DNA of 64,000 nucleotides, taken from Nymphaea colorata. Lineage: Eukaryota; Streptophyta; Magnoliopsida; Nymphaeales; Nymphaeaceae. Below, piece after piece: positions 57,317 to 64,000 of this stretch; the stretch's first letter is position 1, and every line of letters begins with the position of its first letter. The notes under the pieces are model-generated. The model was given only the letters and a program-made list of their open reading frames with translations. It ran no database searches and was not told the origin of the DNA. The position numbers and the translations under genes are program-made. The stretch lies in assembly GCF_008831285.2 (NCBI RefSeq), contig NC_045146.1:14709289-14773288 (forward strand). Direction: 5' to 3'.

Positions 57317-58594
57317 TCAACTTCAACTTATAGTGAAGTTAACTTCTCATAGCTGCTCATCAACAACATGTACCAACAAATTTTCGTGCACGTAAAGTAT
57401 ATTAGTCAAACTATAAATGAATATGAAAAAACGAGATCGACTTAAAGATATCACGAAAAATGTAAACAAATGAAAAGATGCAAACGTGCAAGTGATAAAA
57501 ACGAAGGATAATAAAAACTAAGTTTGTTGCAAACTTTTGTAAGAAGTTCAATCTATATTTGTAATAATAAAACATCGAGTGTATTACTAAAAAACATTCA
57601 AGAAAGGCAATTGCCTCCCCTCTATGCCCAATCACCCCAAGCGCCCCAAAGAGAGGCAACTCCTCCTCCTCCTCCTCCTCCTCCTCCTCTTGTGCCGATC
57701 ACCCCTCGGGTTCACAAAGCTTGGAGTTGAGACCTATTATAGTATAAAGGATGAGCATACAGGGTCATGACAGCGACCACGAGATTTGAATCTCAAATCC
57801 CTTTGAAGTGGACTACCTTGCTGACTAGTGGACTACAACTCCTCGAAGTAAAAAAAAAACATAACATTAATTTCACACCAAAGTAAAATTGAAACAACAG
57901 TAAAAAAACTAAAAAGAAACTGCAAAGCACAAACAAATCGAAATTTCAAAAGAGAGTTCCATATAACAGATCAACCTCATTTAAGAAATTGATATTTTTG
58001 AAAGAGAGTTCCATATCAGATCAGGCCTAATTTACATCCACGCAATGCACTCTATAAGTTTATCGGATGCTTTAGACGCAAATTTTGCTCCATGAAGAAA
58101 CAAGAAAATAATATAAAACGACCTTAATAAAGTGGTTTTGCAATTATTCTAAGACTATTCTAATATGCCAAACATATTGTTGGATTAATTTTAATACAAT
58201 TTTAGAAAACTCTTTAGACAGAGCACTTTCTGAGTGTAGTCTAGACCAGCTAAAATGACAATAGTACCATCTCTTCATCTTTGACTTTTGGTTGATAAAG
58301 ACAAGCACATCAAACATAATCACTTGAACAAAAAATAGGCAATAAAATTGAGTTAATCTGCTCTATTTTGCATACACATCATGCGTGGGTAAACTTCAGA
58401 ACTTGGCATATTAATTTCTACACACAAAGGTAAGTTGTCTTGATGTAATAGATCAGCACAACATGTAGAACATATATAGGCGGGGGTATCAAGAAGCCGG
58501 AGCGCAGATTAATTAACAAGCTGAGAAACGAACAAGATCAAAGATAAAGAAACATGAAACAGAAGAAAAAAATCTAACCCCTCAAGAAAATGAT
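57317..58594. other. Non-coding copy of the DUF7086 3' flank
   Basis: From about 57400 to 58590 the sequence repeats 31690-32540 in direct orientation, with insertions and deletions. It contains a (TCC)n tract at 57661-57690. I see no gene. Confidence 0.65.
57661..57690. repeat. (TCC)n microsatellite
   Basis: Ten TCC units. Confidence 0.9.
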
Positions 58595-59033
58595 CTAACC
58601 TTTCACGATCATGAGCTTACACTCGGGTTCGACGAGCTGATTGTGCAGGAGGATGTAGGTATTATGGAGGACGCGATCTTTGGCACCGGTTCGATGACAC
58701 TTAGCGTGCTTGCAGAAGTACTTAAGCTGCTCGAGGGTGCAGTAGCCGAGGGACTGCGTGACGAATAAGAAGAGCCAATTCATATTCTTCTTCTTCTCGT
58801 TGGTGACGGGCGTCACGCAGGCCACCTGGTTGCACTTCTCGCAGTCGAGCATCTTGGGCGTCAGCCACTTCAGGGTAGCCCGGTTGTTCTGGTCGTGGAA
58901 ATTATGGAGGACGATGTAGCACACCTCAACCACTTTCTTCAGTTCCACCTCCATGGTGTACACCTGCTCACACCTCTTGCAGCAGACCTGCCCACTGGTC
59001 TTGTCTATGCCGTTGGCCTTCAGATATTTGTAC

Positions 59034-59391
59034 TGTTAACAAAGCTGGTAAGGATGAAAAGGGCAAAAAATCCGTTGAAGAGGAAATCGACAATCAAGAT
59101 ACTGATAAAGATGTCAAGCTGATAACAGAAGATCGTGATCAAGATTGTGATCAAATAAAAAAAGCAGAAAATAAGAAAAGGCGACAATTTAGGGATCAGA
59201 TGAAGATTGTGTATAATCCAGGCAAGAACAATCTTGCCTATGATAATAAGTGATCCCTTCCCTATAAAAGGGACTCAACTCTACCATTGTATTCATCTCT
59301 CCCATCAATAAAGAAAACTCTAAGTGCCTTCCCTAAGCCGAACCACGTTAATCTTTGTTTCTTCTTTTCCTTATTTTCTTGGTTTTTCCAT
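59034..59391 (+). mobile_element. Solo LTR (short, about 0.36 kb) within DUF7086 copy 3
   Basis: It begins TGTTAACAAAGC and ends at or near TTTTTCCA; GTAC lies next to both ends as a short target duplication. It has LTR-like parts in + orientation: a TATA-like CCTATAAAAGG at about 59260 and an AATAAAG polyadenylation-type signal near 59309. Internal retroelement sequence is absent. The size and layout suggest a copia-type or TRIM LTR, but the family is not certain. Right end uncertain by a few bases. Confidence 0.65.
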
Positions 59392-59851
59392 ACGTACGAG
59401 TGCACGGTAGCCCTCTTGTCTGTCGCCCATGGGTAAGGTGGTCAGATCCGATCTTCGTTAAGCGACCGCCGGCTGGAACTCTGCCTTGGACGTATGCCCC
59501 CTCTTCATTCGGCACCAACACCACCAGCACTGTTACCATGAACATTACGATGACTCACCATCGAATGAGCTGCATCCGGCAAGGGATGGAATCGAATCGA
59601 AAGCAGCTGTTGTGGTGGTGCTGGCAATGATAGCAGTGCAGGTGTTGCAGATGATTGTTGTTGTTGTCTTTCTACCACAGCCTGTTCTGGTAATGGTGGA
59701 GATGAGGATGGGAATATCAACCGCTCCCATAGTGGTGGTAACGCCTGTAATGCGGGTGGCTGTGAAAGTTGTGCTGGCCTAAAACATTCCAGTATCATTT
59801 GTGAGGAATACGATGATGACGGCCCTTCTAGAGATCATTGGAATTCGGGGC

Positions 59852-61286
59852 TGGTGGAACCCCTCCTAGCGGTCGCACAACGTCGCCGATTGAAGGCAGT
59901 TCCTCCTCCCAAGATCTCGCTCAGCAAGGGGCAATGCGGAAGAAGTTATGAAATGAAGCCAAGAACTCGACGCACAGTCGGTCTCAGCCTCAAACCTGAT
60001 AGGAAGTGCTTCACTCCAAAATTCGTATCAATTCGTAGAAGGCTCCAAAAATCCTGAAAATTGGTGGAGAGCAAGCCAACATCCTCTGGAATCCGCTGGA
60101 CTTGTTCAGCTCTGAAGTCCGCTGGAATCCTACATTCCTTCAGAAAAGCTCCTCCACGGTTCTCAGCAGAAATCAATCTTCCAAGCTCCAATCCGCCTCC
60201 AAAAGATGAAATCTAACATTGAAAACGATTGTAGACGGAATATAATCATTTAACACACAAGATCGTGTAGATAATTCACCCGGTTAGGCTGTCATCCCAA
60301 GATTCTATACGAAAATTGGGTCACTGCCGTCTCAGGCGGTTTATCAGTTCATTTCGACGTCGGTTTCTGCCTAATTCCGTTCGAGGACTCTAGAAGCGCC
60401 GTCCGTGATCCGATCGACGCCAAATTTGGTGGGAATGTCCAGGATGCCAGGTAGAGATTGGCACCGAGATCAACACGATCCAACGGCCAGATCGCCAGAA
60501 AAGTTGCCGGCAATAGAGCTCGGTCGGCGGTGAAGCCTGACAGGGACAATGTTGCCTTCTTCCGATTGATTTGCACTCGTCTCGGCTTCTTTTGCCACGA
60601 TTCCAAAAGAGAAACCAAAGGAAACTCAATGGAGATGCGAATGGGATTGAAATCCCTAAATGTTACCGGTGATTGAAGGGTCGATCGAGGGAAAAGAACG
60701 CCTCTGGCTTAGTTAGGCCTGAACAGGTCTGAGTCGCCTGAATGAACCTCCATTCGTCGGATAACGGTGGTCTGCGGGTCACTGGTAGAGGAAGCCCCCG
60801 CCAAGGCACTGCTCTGCCACCAAGACACCTTCCATGTAGCAGAATGCGCCTCTCGATTCGGTTGTGAGCTATCGAACCCGCACACCGGACTACTGTTTCA
60901 GTGGGCTGAAAAGATCGAAGACTGAAGAAGAACCCGTCGGCCCTCTTCTGCCGATTTGCCTCATGGTTGAAGAAGAACCAGCGGAGGTTGCAGGGGACTG
61001 CCTAGGCAGCCATTGTTGGATTCAGATGAGCTGTCCTCCACGGGTACCTGGTGCAATGCTTTGCCTAGATCGGCGTCAACAGTGCTAAGGACTACATCAA
61101 ACACGGTTACGGAGCCTCACTACCTCCGTCACACCGTGGTCAAGTCTCTCCCTCACCAAGCCTCTCATGCCTGTCTGGCGACAAAGGGCTCGCGCAGGAG
61201 GATTTAACGTACTCGGCCCTGGTTGCCGATGGGATTTGACAGCAGTCTCAGCTAGTCCTGGCCGAGTCCAAAGTAGGCTCGTATCA
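59852..61286 (-). mobile_element. Solo LTR (about 1.43 kb, Ty3/gypsy-type) within DUF7086 copy 3
   Basis: It begins TGGTGGAACCCC and ends CTCGTATCA on the + strand (TG...CA), flanked by a perfect 5-bp duplication GGGGC at 59847-59851 and 61287-61291. The same LTR recurs at 62791 and as a fragment at 61905. There it is followed by a polypurine tract and pol-end-like sequence on the minus strand, which sets the orientation as minus. No internal region remains here, so it is a solo LTR. Confidence 0.8.
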
Positions 61287-61377
61287 GGGGCTCTCCTGCG
61301 TCTGAGAGAATGGTTGCGATGGTCGCAGCGGCGATTGTGATGGGTGGGGGTGGATCACGAGAAAGATTGAGATTCAT

Positions 61378-61904
61378 GGCCAAAGACTGCCTTTCTTGGT
61401 TGTCATTTGTTTGGATTCATCTGCCGTCTATTGCTACAGTTACTTGCAGGGAGGCAGTTCAGTTAGTTTGGGTTTGCAGGGAGAAACAAATGTCATTGGC
61501 TTCTTTTCTTTTCGTTTCTTTTCTCCGCTTGCTCTATTTTCTTGCAACTTAACAACCCTGCGAATTTTGGGTCGATCTAAGTGAATGTTGCCGCATTACT
61601 GTAATCATAAACAACTCAAAAATTTTACCGCTTCTTTAAGCGGCTGATGAGTGTGAAATTGGACAAAATTGTAGAACAGGTCAGCGAATCAAAGTGAGCG
61701 GGATTTATTAGCCGGACTAGATATAGAATCTATTTTTGGTTCTAAAACTAGATGACCTATTCATTTTGAGAACTGAATTTTGGATCTAGAAATTAGTTGG
61801 TGTTTTGAATTGTGTTCTGAAACCAGAAATAAAGCAAAAACGGTTTAAAATAAAGAAAACAACGGCTTTGATTGGGTTTTTCTTTTAAGAAAAATAGGTG
61901 GTAA
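61378..61904. repeat. Copy of the DUF7086 upstream flank
   Basis: It matches the region upstream of the intact gene (33579 to about 34560), including GCGGCTGATGAGTGTGAAA and GAACTGAATTTTGGATC, in the same orientation. It ends at the LTR fragment. Confidence 0.7.
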
Positions 61905-62440
61905 ACACCGTGGCCAAGTCTCTCCCTCAACAAGCCTCTCATGCCCGTCTGGCGACAAAGGGCTCGCGTAGGTGGATTTAACGTACTCGGCCCTGGGTTG
62001 CCGATGGGATTCGGCAGCAGTCTCAGCTAGTCCTTGTCGAGTCCAAAATAGGCTCGTATCATATCCACCCTCTTTAGAACGAGCTTGTCCTCAAGCTCGA
62101 CTGTGGTAGCCCCTTAGGATGACCCAACCAATCTCTTTCAGCCAAACCCTCTTTTCTATCTTGTTGCCCTCTTAACCATTTTTCGTGGCACTCGGAATGG
62201 GTTCCGTAGTCTCTAGGTAAAGATCGAAGTAGAGACTCTTGTCTTCGATCTTGCTTTGTCCATGCACAACTAGCCCATGTGGTCTCTCCATATGGTTTCC
62301 CTCTGTCAAAGAACTGACCTTTAAGCCTCTTTGCTTAAATATGATGTCTGCCCACAAACACTACAACTTGGGATTGAGGAATAAGGACGTGACAATAGAA
62401 TTCCTCTTGATGACAACACAGTCCATAATCCCTTGGAAGC
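61905..62440 (-). mobile_element. Ty3/gypsy-type fossil: LTR end plus adjoining internal sequence
   Basis: 61905-62061 repeats the last about 160 bp of the 1.43-kb LTR, ending CTCGTATCA. Beyond it, on the minus strand, a purine-rich tract (AAAGAGGGTGGA) lies directly before the LTR. It is preceded by sequence ending CTTGAGGACAAGCTCG, typical of the pol 3' end of Ty3-type elements. It is a broken remnant. Confidence 0.65.
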
Positions 62441-62790
62441 CTCTTCATCCGACACCACCACCACCAGCACTGTTACCATGAACATTACGATGACTCACCA
62501 TCAAAGGAGCTGCATCCGGCAAGAGATGGAATCGAATCGAGAGCAGCTGTTGTGGTGGTGCTGGCAATGATAGCAGTACAGGTGTTGTAGATGATTCTTG
62601 TTGTTGTCTTTCTACCACATCCTGTTCTGGTAATGGTGGAGATGAGGATGAGAATATCAACCGCTCTTGCAGTGGTGGTACGCCTGTAATGCGGGTGGCT
62701 GTGAAAGTTGTGCTGGCCTAAAACATATTAGTATCATTGGTGAAGAATACGATGATGACGGCCCTTCCAGAGATCATTGGAATTCGGGAC
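62441..62790 (-). pseudogene. DUF7086 copy 4, middle fragment
   Basis: On the minus strand it matches copy 3's middle part: PLPEQDVVERQQQ, LLSLPAPPQQLLSIRFH and HRNVHGNSAGGGG. It is cut on one side by the Ty3-type remnant and on the other by the same LTR found in copy 3, at the same position. It encodes neither the start nor the metal-binding domain. Confidence 0.8.
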
Positions 62791-64000
62791 TGGTGGAACC
62801 CCTCGTAGCAGTCGCACAACGTCGCCGATCGAAGGCAGTTATTAATATCAACCTCCTCCCAAGATCTCGCTCAGCAAGGGGCAATGCGGAAGAAGTTATG
62901 AAATGAAGCCAAGAACTCGACGCACAGTCGGTCTCAACCTCAGACCTGATAGGGAGTACTTCACTCCAAAATTCGTATCAATTCGTAGAAGGCTCCAAAA
63001 ATCCTAAAAATTGGTGGAGAGCAAGCCAACATCTTCAGGAGTAGACGCCCTGAGTTTGAGAGAAATCCGAGCACTAGAGGCTGGACTCGTTGAGCTCTGA
63101 AGTCCGCCGGAATCCTGCATTCCTTCAAAAAAGCTCATCCACTGTTCTCAGCAGAAATCGATCTTCCGAGCTCCAATCCGCCTCCAAAAGATGAAATTTA
63201 ACATTGGAAACGATTGTAGATGGAATATATTCATTTAACACACAAGATCGTGTAGATAATTCACCCGGTTAGGCTATAATCTCAAGATTCTCTACGAAAA
63301 TTGGGTCGCTGCCGCCTCAGGCGGTTTATCAATTCATTTCGCCGCTGGTTTCTCCATTCGAGGACTCCAGAAGCACCGTCCGTGGTCCGATCGACGCCAA
63401 ATTTGGTAGGAATGTCCGTCAGGAAGTCAGGAAGATATTGGCACCGAGATCAACACGATCCAACGGTCAGATCGCTGGAAAAGTAGCCGGCAATAGAACT
63501 CGATCGGCGGTGAAGCTTGACATGGACAATGTCGTCTTCTTCCGATCGATTCGCACTTGGCTCGGCTCCTTTTGCCAAGATTCCAAAAGAGAAACCAAAG
63601 GAAACTAAACGGAGATGCGAATGGGATTGAAATCCCTAAATGTTACCGGTGATTGAAGGGTCAATCGAGGGAAAAGAACACCTCTGGCTTAGTTAGGCCT
63701 GAACAGGTCTGAGTCGCCCGAATGAACCTCCATTCATCGGATAACGGTGGTCTGCGGTTCACTGGTGGAGGAAGCCGCCGCCTAGGCACTGCTCCGCCGC
63801 CAAGACACCTCCCATGTAGCAGAATGCGCCTCTCGATTCGGTTGTGAGCTATCGAACCCGTACGCCGGACTACTGTTTCAGTGGGCTGAAAAGATCGAAG
63901 ACTGAAGAAGAACCCGTCGGCCCTCTTCTACCGATTTGCCTCCTGGTTGAAGAAGAACCAGCGGAGGTTGCAGGGGACTGCTAGGTAGCTATTGTTGGAT
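62791..64000 (-). mobile_element. Second copy of the 1.43-kb Ty3/gypsy-type LTR, running off the window
   Basis: It begins TGGTGGAACCCC and follows the 59852-61286 LTR closely to the right edge, with small length differences around 62835 and 63040. Whether it is a solo LTR or the end of a longer element cannot be seen. It sits at the same DUF7086 site as the first, so one insertion was probably copied by segmental duplication. Confidence 0.8.

Larger units (their letters stand above)
58595..61377 (-). pseudogene. DUF7086 copy 3, interrupted by two solo LTRs
   Basis: Three parts in minus order: 61377-61287 (start region, first ATG equivalent at 61377), 59851-59391 (Pro/Gln-rich middle to the Gly-rich linker) and 59033-58595 (metal-binding domain to the stop). 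The last part is well kept, with VYTMEVELKKVVEVCYIV, CEKCNQVACVTPV and HRTGAKDRVLHNTYILLHN. The gaps are two LTR insertions. This copy lies in the same orientation as the intact gene at 32544-33578 and shares its flanks on both sides. Confidence 0.82.

Overview
The window is nuclear DNA from a flowering plant. It holds intron-rich genes with GT-AG splicing, plant-only families (PERK receptor kinase, LIKE-COV, DUF1195, DUF7086, plant-specific TFIIB-related protein), AT-rich intergenic DNA, long (AT)n tracts, and non-autonomous DNA transposons and LTR fossils. The species cannot be fixed from the sequence alone.

Layout. (1) 0.4-3 kb, + strand: a secreted GH17 beta-1,3-glucanase with a C-terminal X8 (CBM43) domain, four exons. 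(2) 6.7-10.2 kb, + strand: a LIKE-COV (DUF502) membrane protein, six exons, one intron with a GC donor. (3) 12.2-20.1 kb, - strand: a complete 15-exon DDM1-type SNF2 chromatin remodeller, about 759 aa. Its largest intron carries a small hAT element with an 8-bp target duplication and a relic of the transposase C-terminus. (4) 23.0-26.5 kb, - strand: a complete PERK-type proline-rich receptor-like kinase, eight exons, about 684 aa. (5) 26.5-32.5 kb: repeat-rich intergenic DNA with a 677-bp long-TIR element set inside degenerate TCCGAATC-type repeats, and a GAGCTCG-rich hAT-like element. (6) 32.5-33.6 kb, - strand: an intact intronless DUF7086 gene with an N-terminal EAR-like LNLSL motif. (7) 33.0-39.96 kb and 52.34-57.3 kb: the two arms of a large, diverged inverted duplication. 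(8) Between the arms lie a DUF1195 gene (40.2-42.1 kb, +), a NUS1/LEW1 cis-prenyltransferase subunit gene (about 48.8-50.8 kb, +, with an apparent frameshift near its start), and the 3' part of a plant-specific TFIIB-related (PBRP) gene (51.5-52.35 kb, -) whose 5' exons are not in the window. (9) 56.8-64 kb: a cluster of broken DUF7086 copies mixed with solo LTRs and a Ty3-type LTR fossil, which continues past the right edge.

The genes do not form one pathway. They cover cell-wall callose turnover, membrane trafficking or vascular patterning, DNA-methylation maintenance, cell-wall sensing, dolichol synthesis and transcription. The least ordinary part is 32.5-64 kb. There a DUF7086 locus and the neighbouring PBRP intron were copied in both orientations, then invaded by LTR elements and duplicated again.

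Exon borders were read by eye from splice consensus, phase continuity and remembered family sequences. No alignment or database search was run.
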